Positions 1 through 9,682 of a DNA stretch of 64,000 nt are shown here, one piece after another; positions within the stretch are counted from its first letter, which is position 1; every line of letters begins with the position of its first letter. This DNA comes from Betaproteobacteria bacterium (GTDB lineage: Bacteria > Pseudomonadota > Gammaproteobacteria > Burkholderiales > Casimicrobiaceae): the NCBI GenBank assembly GCA_016717855.1, contig JADKEV010000005.1, positions 124,001-188,000 of the forward strand, given 5' to 3'. The translations under genes and the position numbers were made by a program. The notes under the pieces are model-generated. The model was not told where the DNA came from. It saw nothing but the letters and a program-made list of their open reading frames with translations, and did no database searches.

Positions 1-939
1 GACGCGGCGGCGGCCCACGCGTACGTCGAGAGCGAGGGCGCGCCAATCGTCGTCAAGGCCGATGGCCTCGCCGCCGGCAAGGGCGTCGTCGTGGCGCTCA
101 CGTCCGCGGAAGCGCATGCGGCGATCGACGCGATGCTGGGCGACCAGTCGCTGGCGGTCCAGTACGCCGACGGCACGGCGCGCGTCGTCATCGAGGAATT
201 CATGGCCGGCGAGGAAGCAAGCTTCATCGCCATGGTCGACGGACGTCACGTGTTGCCGCTGGCCACCAGCCAGGATCACAAGCGGCTGCGCGACGGCGAC
301 CTCGGCCCCAACACCGGCGGCATGGGCGCATATTCGCCGGCGCCGGTGGTCACGCCGGCGGTGCACAACCGCGTGATGCACGACATCATCCGGCCCGCCG
401 TGGAAGGCATGGCGCGCGAAGGCATTCCGTTCAGCGGTTTTCTGTACGCGGGACTGATGATCGACGGCGCCGGCAATCCGCGCGTCGTCGAGTTCAACGC
501 GCGGCTGGGCGATCCCGAAGCCGAAGTCATACTCTTCCGGCTCACCAGCGACTTGTTCGAGCTGCTCGAGCATGCGATCGAGGGCACGCTCGATACCGTC
601 GAGGCCCAATGGGACCGCCGCGCCGCGCTCACCGTGGTGCTGGCCGCGCCGGGTTATCCCGAAGCCCCGCGGAAGGGCGCGGTCATCCGCGGCCTGCCCG
701 CCCGTAGCGATCCGGCACAAGACGAAGCCCGCGACCCGACGCGTGTGTTCCATGCCGGAACCGCGGAACGCGACGGCGCGGTAGCCGTCGCCGGCGGGCG
801 CGTGCTTGCGGTCACCGCGCTGGGCGAACCACTGCGCAACGCGCAGCGCGGCGCGTACGACGCGGTCGAGCGGATCGGTTTCGACGGCATGCAATTTCGC
901 CGTGATATCGGCCATCGCGCGCTGAAAGTCCGCGGCTAG
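1..939 (+). CDS. purD: Phosphoribosylamine--glycine ligase (GAR synthetase), 3' part
   Basis: Catalyses the ATP-dependent joining of glycine to 5-phosphoribosylamine, the second step of purine synthesis in the cytoplasm. The open frame enters from the left edge, so the start and roughly the first 110-120 residues of a normal ~425-residue PurD are missing; 312 codons are visible. Near the visible N-terminus is the ATP-grasp segment VVKADGLAAGKGVVV, then GPNTGGMGAYSP and VVEFNARLGDPEAEV, which carry the nucleotide and metal ligands of this family. The C-terminal domain ends at a TAG. The next gene starts about 80 bp downstream on the same strand. The family assignment is certain; only the 5' end is unknown. 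Confidence 0.96.
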   Translation, partial: DAAAAHAYVESEGAPIVVKADGLAAGKGVVVALTSAEAHAAIDAMLGDQSLAVQYADGTARVVIEEFMAGEEASFIAMVDGRHVLPLATSQDHKRLRDGDLGPNTGGMGAYSPAPVVTPAVHNRVMHDIIRPAVEGMAREGIPFSGFLYAGLMIDGAGNPRVVEFNARLGDPEAEVILFRLTSDLFELLEHAIEGTLDTVEAQWDRRAALTVVLAAPGYPEAPRKGAVIRGLPARSDPAQDEARDPTRVFHAGTAERDGAVAVAGGRVLAVTALGEPLRNAQRGAYDAVERIGFDGMQFRRDIGHRALKVRG

Positions 940-1019
940 CAGGATTGTCGCCGCGCCACCGATGCACCCCCGTTTGGCGCCGTCCGGTCGTGGGCGGCGC
1001 ACCTGGTCCGGAGCAATGC

Positions 1020-3026
1020 ATGACCGCAGCGACTTCCACCTTTGATTCCGCGCACCTCATAGCGCTGCGGCGCGTCGGCAAGATCGCCGTGGCGCCCGCC
1101 GGCGGCTGGGTTGCCGCCGCGGTTCAGCGGCTCGACGTCGACGGCGTGAAGTACGTGTCCGACCTCTGGCGCATCCCGCTCGACGGCGGCGCCGCGATCC
1201 AGCTCACGCGCGGCGAGCATAACGACACCGCGCCCTGTTTCCGCGCCGACGGCGCCCTGGGGTTCCTTTCCAATCGGCCGCCGGCGGCCGGCAAGCCCGA
1301 TGACGAGGCAAAGAAACGCAGCCAGGTCTGGGTGCTTCCCGCCGCGGGCGGCGAGCCGTATCAGGTGACGGACGAACCCCTGGGCGTCGACGCGTTCCGG
1401 TTTGCCCGCGATGGCGACCGGCTGCTGTGCATGGCGCCGGTGCTACCCCGCCAGCCGCACGACAAGCAGCGCGAGATTCTGGACGACCGCGCGAAGAACG
1501 GCCCTTCGGCGTTGCGCTTCACCCGCCAACCGGTGCGCCATTGGGATCACTGGCTGCCCGACGGCATCGCGACCGCCGTGCCGCACCTGATCGGTTACGC
1601 GCAGGACGGCACGGGACGCCGGGACCTGACGCCGCAGGCATTGCGCGAGCATCTGATAGAAGCGGAGTTTGCAGTGTCGCACGACGGCCGCCGGGCGGCG
1701 ATCACGTCGGCGCGCGTGGCGCAGGACCGGATCGATGACGTCGCGATCGTGCTCATCGATCTCGAGACCGGGGACGCGCGCGTGGTTGCCGGGGCGCCCC
1801 GCACCCAGTTCGAGCACCCCTGCTTCTCGCCGGACGGCATGCGGATCGCCTGCTTGTCCACGCCGCGCAGCGTCGCTCGGGTGGGCAAGCCCGCGCTGGC
1901 GCTGGCCGACATCGCGCGCGGCGGCGTGACGATGATCGCCGAAGACTGGGATCGCTGGCCGATGCTGGGCGACTGGACCGCCGATGGCGCGGCGCTGATC
2001 GTCAGCGCCGACGACGATGGGACGACGCCCGTCTTCCGCGTCGACGTGGCGACCGGCGCCATCACGCGGCTCACCGCGCAGTCCGCGGGCGGCACGCACG
2101 GCGATCTGCAGGTCAACGCCGAGGGCGTGATCGTCGGCCTCCGCTCGACGCTGCGCTCGCCGCCTGAAGCCTTTACCCTGGCTGCGAGCGCGGCAGACGC
2201 GCCGCAGGCGCCGCGCATGCTCGCCGCGCTGTCCGGATTCACGCACGCAGAATCGGTCACCGTCGAAGAGATGCGCGTGCGCTCGACCGACGGCGCGATG
2301 ATCCAGACGTGGATCGTCAAGCCGGCGCGCGCGGCCGGCCGCCTGCCGGTGCTGTTCGCGATCCACGGCGGGCCGATAGGCGCCTTCGGGGATGGCTGGC
2401 ACTGGCGCTGGAACGCGCTGCTGTGGGCCAACGCCGGCTACATGGTGGTGCTGCCCAACGCGCGCGGCTCGACCGGATTCGGCCAGGAATTCATCCAGGG
2501 CATCTGGGGCAACCAGTGGGGCGCACAATGCTATCGCGACCTGATGGCGGTCGCCGATGCGATCGAGGGCAGGCCCGATGCCGACCCCGGCAGGATCGCG
2601 GCGCTGGGCGGCTCGTTCGGCGGCTACATGACCAACTGGATAGGCGGCAACACCAGCCGGTTCAAGGCGCTGGCCACCCATGCCTGCGTGTACTCGATGT
2701 CGGCGTTCACCGGCGTCACCGACCATCCGCCGTACTGGCTGCTCGAGATGGGCGGCGATCCGTACCGGGAAGTGCAGGCGTTCGACCGCTACTCCCCGGC
2801 GCGCTTCGTGCAGAACTGGAAGAGCCCCACCCTGATCATCCACGGCGAGCGCGATTACCGGTGCCCGGTGGGCGAAGGGCTCGCGTTGTTCGAGGCGCTG
2901 CAGCATTTCGGCGTCGAGTCCGAGATCGTGATCTTTCCCGACGAGAACCACTGGATCCTGAAGCCGCGCAACATCGTCGCATGGAACGCGGCGCTGCTGG
3001 ACTTCATGGGCCGTCACCTGGGCTAG
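1020..3026 (+). CDS. S9 family serine peptidase (acylaminoacyl-peptidase / prolyl oligopeptidase type)
   Basis: Predicted 668-residue peptidase that removes residues from short or acylated peptides. An N-terminal region of beta-propeller/TolB-like repeats (WxP-D-G and FSPDG motifs such as CFSPDGMRIACLST) occupies about residues 1-390. An alpha/beta-hydrolase domain follows, with the oxyanion region FAIHGGP, nucleophile S532 in GGSFGGYM, D612 in HGERDYRCP and H644 in DENHW, so the triad is complete. ATG 1020 was chosen over an upstream TTG at 945 because GGAG sits 6-7 nt before it and the extra residues look unrelated to the family. No signal peptide is evident, so it is probably cytoplasmic. 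It precedes hemF by only 5 bp and may be cotranscribed. The exact substrate is not predictable. Confidence 0.93.
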   Translation: MTAATSTFDSAHLIALRRVGKIAVAPAGGWVAAAVQRLDVDGVKYVSDLWRIPLDGGAAIQLTRGEHNDTAPCFRADGALGFLSNRPPAAGKPDDEAKKRSQVWVLPAAGGEPYQVTDEPLGVDAFRFARDGDRLLCMAPVLPRQPHDKQREILDDRAKNGPSALRFTRQPVRHWDHWLPDGIATAVPHLIGYAQDGTGRRDLTPQALREHLIEAEFAVSHDGRRAAITSARVAQDRIDDVAIVLIDLETGDARVVAGAPRTQFEHPCFSPDGMRIACLSTPRSVARVGKPALALADIARGGVTMIAEDWDRWPMLGDWTADGAALIVSADDDGTTPVFRVDVATGAITRLTAQSAGGTHGDLQVNAEGVIVGLRSTLRSPPEAFTLAASAADAPQAPRMLAALSGFTHAESVTVEEMRVRSTDGAMIQTWIVKPARAAGRLPVLFAIHGGPIGAFGDGWHWRWNALLWANAGYMVVLPNARGSTGFGQEFIQGIWGNQWGAQCYRDLMAVADAIEGRPDADPGRIAALGGSFGGYMTNWIGGNTSRFKALATHACVYSMSAFTGVTDHPPYWLLEMGGDPYREVQAFDRYSPARFVQNWKSPTLIIHGERDYRCPVGEGLALFEALQHFGVESEIVIFPDENHWILKPRNIVAWNAALLDFMGRHLG

Positions 3027-3031
3027 CGCGC

Positions 3032-3949
3032 ATGCACACGGACATCGACACCGCGGAAATCCGCCAGTACTTCACCGGCCTGCAGCAGCGCATCGTCGCG
3101 GCGCTGGAGGCGGTCGACGGCAAGCCGTTCGGCCGCGACGCCTGGCAGCGCCCCGAAGGCGGCGACGGCATCAGCCGCGTGCTCGAGGAAGGCAACGTGT
3201 TCGAGCGCGCCGGGGTCAATTTCTCGCACGTGTTCGGCGACAAGCTGCCCCCGTCGGCGACCGCGCACCGCCCCGAACTTGCCGGCCGCGGCTTCGAGGT
3301 GATGGGCGTGTCGCTGGTGCTGCACCCGCGGAACCCGCATGCGCCGACCGTGCACATGAACGTCCGCTGCTTCCTGGCGCGGGCGCCGGGGCACGACGAC
3401 GTGTTCTGGTTCGGCGGCGGGATGGACCTGACGCCGTACTACGGCTACGAAGAGGATGCGATCCATTTCCATCGCACCTGCCGCGACGCGCTGGCGCCGT
3501 TCGGCGCCGAGTGGCATCCGCGGTTCAAGGCTTGGTGCGACCGCTACTTCTTCCTCAAGCACCGGAACGAGCCGCGGGGCGTCGGCGGCATTTTCTTCGA
3601 CGATCTGAACGAACCGGGCTTCGCCGCGAGTTTCGCGCTGACCCGGAGCGTCGGCGACCGCTTTGTCGACGCCTACCTGCCCATCCTCCGGCGGCGGATG
3701 GATACGCCCTACGGCGAGCGCGAGCGCGACTTCCAGGCGTACCGGCGCGGGCGCTATGTCGAATTCAACCTGGTCTGGGATCGCGGCACGCTGTTCGGGC
3801 TGCAGTCCAACGGACGCACCGAGGCGATACTGATGAGCCTGCCCCCCATCGTGAAGTGGCGCTACGACTGGAAGCCGGAGACGGGAAGCCCGGAAGCGCG
3901 GCTCTACGCGGACTTCCTGACGGGCCGGGATTGGCTGGCCGCGCGATGA
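3032..3949 (+). CDS. hemF: Oxygen-dependent coproporphyrinogen III oxidase
   Basis: Oxidatively decarboxylates two propionates of coproporphyrinogen III to give protoporphyrinogen IX using O2, a late step of haem synthesis. The 305-residue length is normal. Family hallmarks are NPHAPTVHMN (101-110), GGGMDLTPYYGYEED (128-142), the KHRNEPRGVGGIFFDDL segment and a C-terminal NLVWDRGTLFGL stretch. The start lies 5 bp after the S9 peptidase stop. The stop overlaps the next start as ATGA, so translation of hemF and the NUDIX gene is probably coupled. Two more haem genes occur in this window (hemB, hemE) but are not linked to it. Confidence 0.97.
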   Translation: MHTDIDTAEIRQYFTGLQQRIVAALEAVDGKPFGRDAWQRPEGGDGISRVLEEGNVFERAGVNFSHVFGDKLPPSATAHRPELAGRGFEVMGVSLVLHPRNPHAPTVHMNVRCFLARAPGHDDVFWFGGGMDLTPYYGYEEDAIHFHRTCRDALAPFGAEWHPRFKAWCDRYFFLKHRNEPRGVGGIFFDDLNEPGFAASFALTRSVGDRFVDAYLPILRRRMDTPYGERERDFQAYRRGRYVEFNLVWDRGTLFGLQSNGRTEAILMSLPPIVKWRYDWKPETGSPEARLYADFLTGRDWLAAR

Positions 3950-4530
3950 ACGACTCCCCGGCACCGGACGCCGACGGCGGGCCGCAGCCCGACGGCCACC
4001 TTATCGAAGTGCGGACCGGCGGCGAAGACGTCTACCGCGGACGCCTGCTGCACATTCGGTGCGATCGCGTGCGCCTCCCCGACGGCAGCGAAGCCACGCG
4101 CGAGTACATCGTGCATCCGGGCGCCGCGATGATCATTCCCATCCTGCCCGACGGCCGCCTGCTCATGGAACGGCAGTACCGCTATCCGATCGGTGAGGTC
4201 ATGCTCGAATTTCCGGCGGGAAAGCTGGATCCGGGCGAACCCGCGCTGGTGACGGCGCAGCGCGAACTGCTCGAGGAAACGGGGTATCGCGCCGAACGCT
4301 GGGAATGGCTGGCCGGAGTCCACCCGGTCATTTCGTATTCGACCGAGCGGATCGAGATCTACCTGGCGACCGGGCTGACGCTGGAGCGGGCCCAGCTCGA
4401 CGCCGGCGAATTCCTCGAGACCGTGACGCTGGATTTCGCCGACGCCTACGCGCGGATGAAGGCTGGCACGATCACCGACGTCAAGACCATCATCGGCCTG
4501 TACCAGCTGCGGGACCGGGGCTGGAACTGA
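3946..4530 (+). CDS. nudF: NUDIX hydrolase, ADP-ribose pyrophosphatase type
   Basis: A 194-residue NUDIX enzyme, most like ADP-ribose diphosphatases that split ADP-ribose to AMP and ribose-5-phosphate. The Nudix box runs over residues 92-114 (starts GKLDPGE, ends RELLEETGY), with the REx2EE metal-binding core intact. The upstream fold segment AAMIIPILPDGRLLMERQYR and the downstream HPVISYSTERIEIYLA match the NudF group. The ATG overlaps the hemF stop (ATGA). It is convergent with livF, with about 20 bp between the stops and no obvious terminator. The substrate is inferred from the family and not proven. Confidence 0.88.
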   Translation: MNDSPAPDADGGPQPDGHLIEVRTGGEDVYRGRLLHIRCDRVRLPDGSEATREYIVHPGAAMIIPILPDGRLLMERQYRYPIGEVMLEFPAGKLDPGEPALVTAQRELLEETGYRAERWEWLAGVHPVISYSTERIEIYLATGLTLERAQLDAGEFLETVTLDFADAYARMKAGTITDVKTIIGLYQLRDRGWN

Positions 4531-4551
4531 CGACCGGACTACGGGCGCCGC

Positions 4552-5271
4552 TCAGCCTTCGCCCAGATACGCCTGCCGGACCTTGGGATCGTCGAGCAGG
4601 GACCGGGCCTCGCCCTGCAGCGTGATCTCGCCCGATTCCATCACGTAGCCGCGGTCGGCGGTCTCCAGCGCGAGCTTGGCATTCTGCTCGATCAGCAGGA
4701 TGGTGACGCCCTCGGACGCGATCGCGCGGACCGTGTCGAAAATCTTCTTCACCATCAGCGGCGCCAGGCCCATCGACGGTTCGTCGAGAAGCAGCATGGT
4801 CGGGCGCGACAACAAAGCCCGGCCCATCGCCAGCATTTGCTGCTCGCCGCCGGAGAGCGTGCCGGCTGGCTGCCGGCGGCGTTCCTTCAGGCGCGGGAAG
4901 AGCCCGAACACGTGGTCGATGTCGCCGCGGATCTTCGCGGTGTCGGTGCGCACGTAGGCCCCCATCGCGAGGTTTTCCTCGATGGTGAGCTGGCCGAACA
5001 CGCCGCGCCCCTCGGGGACCATTGCGAGCCCCTGCCGCACGAGCTGGAACGAGGGCACGCCGACGATGCACTTGCCCTCGTAGTGGATGCTGTCGTCCGA
5101 TGCGGGCACCAGCCCGCATATGGCCCTGAGCGTCGTGGTCTTGCCGGCGCCGTTGGCGCCGATCAGGCAGACCAGCTCGCCCTTCCCCACGTGCAGGTCG
5201 ATCCCGCGGACCGCCTTGATGCCGCCGTAGGAAACGTGCAGCTGGCGCAACTCGAGAACGGGCGCGCTCAT
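4552..5271 (-). CDS. livF: Branched-chain amino acid-type ABC transporter, ATPase 2
   Basis: One of two cytoplasmic ATPases that power a high-affinity hydrophobic amino-acid importer. The protein has 239 residues with Walker A GANGAGKTT, Q-loop region, signature LSGGEQQ, Walker B MLLLDEPS and the H-loop replaced by the LivF-typical LLIEQNAKLAL. This Q instead of H is normal for LivF. The start overlaps the livG stop (ATGA on the minus strand), giving a coupled livHMGF run. A long in-frame extension upstream belongs to the livG region and was rejected. Ligand specificity depends on the binding protein and could be amides, urea-like compounds or other amino acids. Confidence 0.94.
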   Translation of the reverse strand: MSAPVLELRQLHVSYGGIKAVRGIDLHVGKGELVCLIGANGAGKTTTLRAICGLVPASDDSIHYEGKCIVGVPSFQLVRQGLAMVPEGRGVFGQLTIEENLAMGAYVRTDTAKIRGDIDHVFGLFPRLKERRRQPAGTLSGGEQQMLAMGRALLSRPTMLLLDEPSMGLAPLMVKKIFDTVRAIASEGVTILLIEQNAKLALETADRGYVMESGEITLQGEARSLLDDPKVRQAYLGEG

Positions 5272-6065
5272 GCAGCCGCCGCGCCACCGGCCGCGCCGTC
5301 GGGGGCGGCACCGAGATACGCCTCGATCACCAGCGGGTCGTTCTGCACAGCGCGGGGCAAGCCTTCGGCAATCCGTCGCCCGTAGTCGAGCACGACCAGG
5401 CGGTCGACCACGTTCATCACCAGCTTCATGTCGTGCTCGATCAGCAGTATCGTCACGCCGTCGCCGCGGATGCGCTGGATCAACTCTTTCAGCGACAATT
5501 TCTCGGTTGCGTTCATCCCGGCCGCCGGCTCGTCGAGCGCCAGCAGGCGCGGGTCGGTGGCCAGCGCGCGCGCGATTTCGAGCCGGCGCTGGTCGCCATA
5601 GGAAAGGTTCCTGGCCAGATCGTTGGCGCGGTGCGCGACGCCGACGTAGTCGAGCAGTTCGTGCGCGCGCGCCTCGATCGCCGACTCTTCCCGCCGCGTC
5701 GCCCCGTTGCGCGTGATCGCGCCCCACACCGTCGCGCCGGTGCGCACGTGGCGGCCTATCATCACGTTTTCCAGCGCCGATAGGTTGCCGAACAGCCGGA
5801 TGTTCTGGAAAGTGCGCGCGATCCCCCTGGCGCAGACTTCGTTGGGCTTGAGGCCGCTCAGCGACTCGCCCTCGAAGTTGAACGCGCCCTCGTCGGGCAG
5901 ATAGATACCGGTGAGGACGTTGAAGAACGTGGTCTTGCCGGCGCCATTGGGGCCGATCAAGCCGTAGATTTCGCCCTTCCGGATCGAGAACGAGACCTGG
6001 CTGAGCGCCTGCACGCCGCCGAAGCGCTTGGTGACGTCGACGCCTTCGAGAATGATTTCGCTCAT
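5268..6065 (-). CDS. livG: Branched-chain amino acid-type ABC transporter, ATPase 1
   Basis: Partner ATPase of LivF, 265 residues. Walker A GPNGAGKTT, signature LSYGDQRR, Walker B LLALDEPAAGMN and LLIEHDMKLVM (switch His present) are intact. The LivG-specific insert around ARTFQNIRLFGNLSALENVM is visible. It overlaps livF by 4 nt and is separated from livM by 68 bp, the largest gap in the cluster. ATG 6065 was chosen because the sequence MSEIILEGVDVTKRFGG matches the family N-terminus; the frame extends 14 codons further upstream without family-like sequence. Confidence 0.94.
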   Translation of the reverse strand: MSEIILEGVDVTKRFGGVQALSQVSFSIRKGEIYGLIGPNGAGKTTFFNVLTGIYLPDEGAFNFEGESLSGLKPNEVCARGIARTFQNIRLFGNLSALENVMIGRHVRTGATVWGAITRNGATRREESAIEARAHELLDYVGVAHRANDLARNLSYGDQRRLEIARALATDPRLLALDEPAAGMNATEKLSLKELIQRIRGDGVTILLIEHDMKLVMNVVDRLVVLDYGRRIAEGLPRAVQNDPLVIEAYLGAAPDGAAGGAAAA

Positions 6066-6133
6066 GCTCCGCTCGCTGATTGCTGCGCAGCCCGTGCGGG
6101 ACAACAACCGCTCAGTTGCCGCCAGGTTTCCAC

Positions 6134-7216
6134 TCAGTTTCCATTTTCCCGTTTCGCCAGTTCCCGCTTGCGCACCGCCGAGGGCAGGATGCCCGCCGGG
6201 CGGTAGAGCATCATCAGCACCAGCGCGAGGCCGAACAGCAGCATCCGGATCACCTCCGGCTCGATGATCATCCGGCCGAACAACGCCTCCTGCGCCGGCT
6301 GCACCGTATAGCGCAGGATTTCGGGGACGAACGAGAGCAGCACCGCGCCGACTATCACGCCGGCGATGTTACCCATTCCTCCCAGCACCACCATCGAGAG
6401 CACCATGACGCTCTCGACCAGGACGAAGCTCTCCGGGCTGATGAAACCCTGTATCGCCGAGAACATGCCGCCCGCGATGCCGCCGAACGACGCGCCCATC
6501 GCGAACGCGAGGAGCTTCATGTTGCGGGTGTTGATGCCCATTGCCCGCGCGGCGATCTCGTCTTCGCGTATGGCTTCCCACGCACGGCCGATGCGCGAGT
6601 TCTGCAGCCGGATGTTGATCACGATCACCGCCAGGAGCACGAACAGCAGCAGGTAGTAATACTTGACCGGCCCGGTCCAGTTCAGCCCGAGGAACACCTG
6701 GTTGCGGCTCAGGTCCAGGCTGCCGATCCGGAAGGGGTCTATCGTCGCGATGCCTTGCGGCCCGTTGGTGATGTTGATCGGCTGGTACAGGTTGTTGAGG
6801 AAGATGCGGATGATCTCGCCGAAGCCCAGCGTGACGATGGCCAGGTAGTCGCCGCGCAGCTTCAGGGTCGGCGCGCCGAGCAGCACGCCGAACAGGCACG
6901 CGACCGCCGCGCCGATGGGCAGGATCACCCAGAACGGCAGGTGGATGCCGAAGTGGGGCGATGCGAGCAGCGCATAGACGTACGCACCGACCGCGTAGAA
7001 CGCGATGTAGCCCAGGTCCAGCAGGCCGGCGAAGCCGACCACGATATTGAGCCCCAGCGAGAGGAAGACGAACAGGATCGCCAGATTGGTGATGCGCACC
7101 CAGGCGGTGCCGATTCCCGCAAGGGCAAACGGCAGCAGCAGCAGGGCGATGGCGATGAGTGCGATGGCGCCCCATCGGGCCGCGGGATTGCCCTTCAGGC
7201 TCGTCAGGGCGCTCAT
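6134..7216 (-). CDS. livM: Branched-chain amino acid-type ABC transporter, permease LivM
   Basis: Inner-membrane permease of the importer, 360 residues with about 8-10 hydrophobic segments. The family motif LKLRGDYLAIVTLGFGEI and the cytoplasmic loop around SRIGRAWEAIREDEIAARAMG, which contacts the ATPases, are clear. The N-terminus MSALTSLKGNPAARWG precedes the first membrane segment. The start overlaps the livH stop as ATGA, supporting coupled synthesis of both permease subunits. Confidence 0.95.
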   Translation of the reverse strand: MSALTSLKGNPAARWGAIALIAIALLLLPFALAGIGTAWVRITNLAILFVFLSLGLNIVVGFAGLLDLGYIAFYAVGAYVYALLASPHFGIHLPFWVILPIGAAVACLFGVLLGAPTLKLRGDYLAIVTLGFGEIIRIFLNNLYQPINITNGPQGIATIDPFRIGSLDLSRNQVFLGLNWTGPVKYYYLLLFVLLAVIVINIRLQNSRIGRAWEAIREDEIAARAMGINTRNMKLLAFAMGASFGGIAGGMFSAIQGFISPESFVLVESVMVLSMVVLGGMGNIAGVIVGAVLLSFVPEILRYTVQPAQEALFGRMIIEPEVIRMLLFGLALVLMMLYRPAGILPSAVRKRELAKRENGN

Positions 7217-8148
7217 GCGCGGTCTCCCACCCGCTCGCCGAGCAGGCCCGACGGACGGAACACCAGCACTGCGATAAGGACGAGGAACGCGAACACGTCC
7301 TGGTAGTTGCTGCCGAACACGCCGCCGGTGAAGTCCCCGACGTAGCCGGCGCCCAGCGCCTCGATCAGGCCCAGCAGGATGCCGCCCAGCATCGCGCCGC
7401 CAAGGTTGCCGATGCCGCCCAGTACCGCCGCGGAAAATGCCTTCAGGCCGAGGACGAAACCCATCTGGTAGTGCGCGATGCCGTAGTACGTTCCCTGCAT
7501 CGCCCCCGCGACCGCGCCCAGGCCGGCGCCGATCACGAACGTCAGCGCGATGATGCGGTTGATGTCGATGCCCATTAGCCCGGCGACAAGTTGGTTCTGC
7601 GATGTCGCCCGCATCGCGATTCCCAGCTTGGTCCTGTGCACCAGGAACACCAGCCCGGCCATCATGATCACCGAAATGCTCATGATCGCGATCTGCACGT
7701 TGGTGATGGTCGCGCCGTCCTCCGCCGAGGTCACGTGATAGGGGACGACCTGGATGATCTGCGGAAACGGCAGGTTGTTGCGGCTCCAGATGATCATCGC
7801 CACATGCTGCAGGATGATCGAGATGCCGATGGCCGTGATCAGTGGCGCCAGACGCGGCGCGCGCCGCAACGGCCGGTACGCGACGCGCTCCATCGTGTAG
7901 CCGACGGCCATGCAGACCGGGATCGCGGCCATGACCCCGGCGAACAGGATGACCAGCGGCGGCAACCCCGATCCGGCGAGCGCGGTGATCACCGAAAAAG
8001 TGACCATCGCGCCGATCATCACCACCTCGCCGTGCGCGAAGTTGATCAGCTGGATGATGCCGTAGACCATCGTGTAGCCGAGCGCGACCACCGCATAGAT
8101 GCTGCCCAGCGTCAGTCCATTGATGATCTGCTGCAGGAAAATGTCCAT
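7213..8148 (-). CDS. livH: Branched-chain amino acid-type ABC transporter, permease LivH
   Basis: First gene of the livHMGF run, encoding a 311-residue inner-membrane permease. The N-terminus MDIFLQQIINGLTLGSIYA and the segment GYTMVYGIIQLINFAHGEV are diagnostic of LivH; the EAA-like loop lies around YRPLRRAPRLAPLITAIG. Start 8148 matches the family; a longer in-frame start at 8199 would add unrelated residues. The livK terminator lies upstream, so livHMGF either has its own promoter in 8149-8295 or depends on read-through. I saw no strong -35/-10 pair there. Confidence 0.95.
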   Translation of the reverse strand: MDIFLQQIINGLTLGSIYAVVALGYTMVYGIIQLINFAHGEVVMIGAMVTFSVITALAGSGLPPLVILFAGVMAAIPVCMAVGYTMERVAYRPLRRAPRLAPLITAIGISIILQHVAMIIWSRNNLPFPQIIQVVPYHVTSAEDGATITNVQIAIMSISVIMMAGLVFLVHRTKLGIAMRATSQNQLVAGLMGIDINRIIALTFVIGAGLGAVAGAMQGTYYGIAHYQMGFVLGLKAFSAAVLGGIGNLGGAMLGGILLGLIEALGAGYVGDFTGGVFGSNYQDVFAFLVLIAVLVFRPSGLLGERVGDRA

Positions 8149-8295
8149 GACGCGCGCTTCCTCGCTGACGGTGCACGCGGGCCGCCCGGGCGCCCGCAAC
8201 GCTACCGCATTCCTCCCGGCGCTTGTCCGGAAACCATGGCTTGCTGATGGATGGATTGGTGCGCAGAGCTTACCGCAAATCCGTCCGCTGAATGC

Positions 8296-8330
8296 AAAAA
8301 CGGCGCCGCGTTGAGGACGGGCGCCGTCTT
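8296..8330 (-). terminator. Intrinsic terminator of livK
   Basis: On the minus strand an 8-bp stem (ACGGCGCC at 8320-8327 pairing with 8300-8307, 12-nt loop) is followed at once by a T-run (plus-strand A-run 8296-8300). It lies 25 nt after the livK stop and before livH, separating the abundant binding protein from the membrane components. Confidence 0.75.
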
Positions 8331-8352
8331 TGCTGCTGCGAGGTGCTGAAGG

Positions 8353-9631
8353 CTACTTCTTGGGCGCTTCGGGGGCCGGGGCCGCCGCGGCCGGAGCGGC
8401 TGCGGGCGCTGCCGCCGCATCGCCGCCCATCTTGGTGGTTTTCCCGGCCTTGATGATGGCGATCGGCTCGACTTTGCCCTTCTTCATCTCGAAGATCGTC
8501 ATTTCGGCGTCCTTGCGATCGCCCTTGGCATCGAACTCGATATGGCCGGACGCGCCGTCATAGCTGATCGAGGCCAGCGACGGGAAGGTACTTGGCCGGA
8601 TCGGTCGAATTGGCTTTCTGCATCGCGGAAATCAGCAGCCCGGCCGCGTCGTAGGTGAACGGCGCGTATTGTTTGACGTCACCGTACTTGGCCTTGAACG
8701 CATCCAGGAACGCCTTCGATGCCGCTTGCGTCGGGAGCCCGGCTTGCGAGCAAATCAGCCCTTCGGCCGCGTCGCCTGCGAGCTTGCTCATTTCGTCGGT
8801 GCAGGCGCCGTCGCCGAATGCGAACTGGACCTTCTTGATCCCGAGTTCGGCAGCCTGCTTTATCATCGGGCCGGCGGTGGCATCCATGCCGCCGTAGAAG
8901 ACGGCGTCGGGCTTCTTGCCCTTGATCTTGGTGAGGACGGCCTTCCAGTCGGTGGTCTTGTCGGTGCCATGTTCGCTGGCCACGACTTTCACGCCGGCCG
9001 CCTTGAGCGTCTTCTCGACTTCTTCGGCCAGGCCCTTGCCATAGGCGGTCGCGTCATCGACAATCGCCACGGTCTTGATCTTGGCTTCCGAGGCCAGGTA
9101 ACTGGCGATCGCGGGGCCCTGCTGGTCGTCGCGGCCGACAGTCCGGAAGGTGACCTTGAAACCCTGCTCGGTGAGCTTCGGATTGGTCGCGGAACCGGAA
9201 ATCATCGGAATGCCGGCCTGGTTGTAGATCGCCGATGCGGGAATCGTCACGCCCGAGTTCAGATGCCCGACGATGCCGGCCACTTTCGCATCCACCAGCT
9301 TCTGCGCGACGGTGGTGCCGACCTTCGGGTCGGCCTGGTCGTCTTCGCCGACCAGTTCGAACTTGATCTTCTTGCCGTCGATGGTGATGCCCTTGGCATT
9401 CGCTTCGTCGAGCGCGAGGCGGACGCCATTTTCGTTGTCCTTGCCCAGATGCGCGATACTGCCCGTCAACGGGCCAACGTGGCCGATCTTGACGACGGTT
9501 TCCGCGGGCGCCGCGGGTGCTTCGGCCTTCTTGGGTTCTTCTTTCTTGGGCTCTTCCTTCTTGCCGCAGCCGTAGCTGGCTGCGAGGGCGATGGCGACGA
9601 GAGAGAGTCCCAGGGTGCGTTGCAGATTCAT
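8353..9631 (-). pseudogene. livK: Branched-chain amino acid-type ABC transporter substrate-binding protein, frameshifted near the C-terminus
   Basis: Periplasmic binding protein (type-1 fold, LivK family) feeding the adjacent importer. ATG 9631 has GGAGG upstream and opens with an N-region and hydrophobic stretch ending ASYGC, so it may be a lipoprotein anchored at Cys22; a KKEEPKKEEPKK linker follows. The receptor fold (VKIGHVGPLTGSIAHLGKDNENG to NSTDPAKYLP) reads cleanly, but the frame then stops at 8558. In the next frame the homologous tail continues (SLASISYDGASGHIEFDAKG) to a stop at 8353, ending in an Ala/Pro-rich tail. One extra base within 8581-8584 (CCCG on the minus strand) explains it. 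Either a sequencing error or a recent mutation; without correction the last ~75 residues are lost. Confidence 0.88.
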
Positions 9632-9682
9632 GAAAAACCTCCAGGAATGTGGAAAAATGCGGTGGGGTTGAAAAACCGGTCG

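Noticed and set aside
1443..3017. 524-codon minus-strand frame over the S9 peptidase
   Set aside because: Arg/His/Ala-rich shadow of the peptidase with no ribosome-binding site.
6080..7306. 408-codon plus-strand frame opposite livM
   Set aside because: Gln/His/Arg-rich antisense translation typical of GC-rich shadows.
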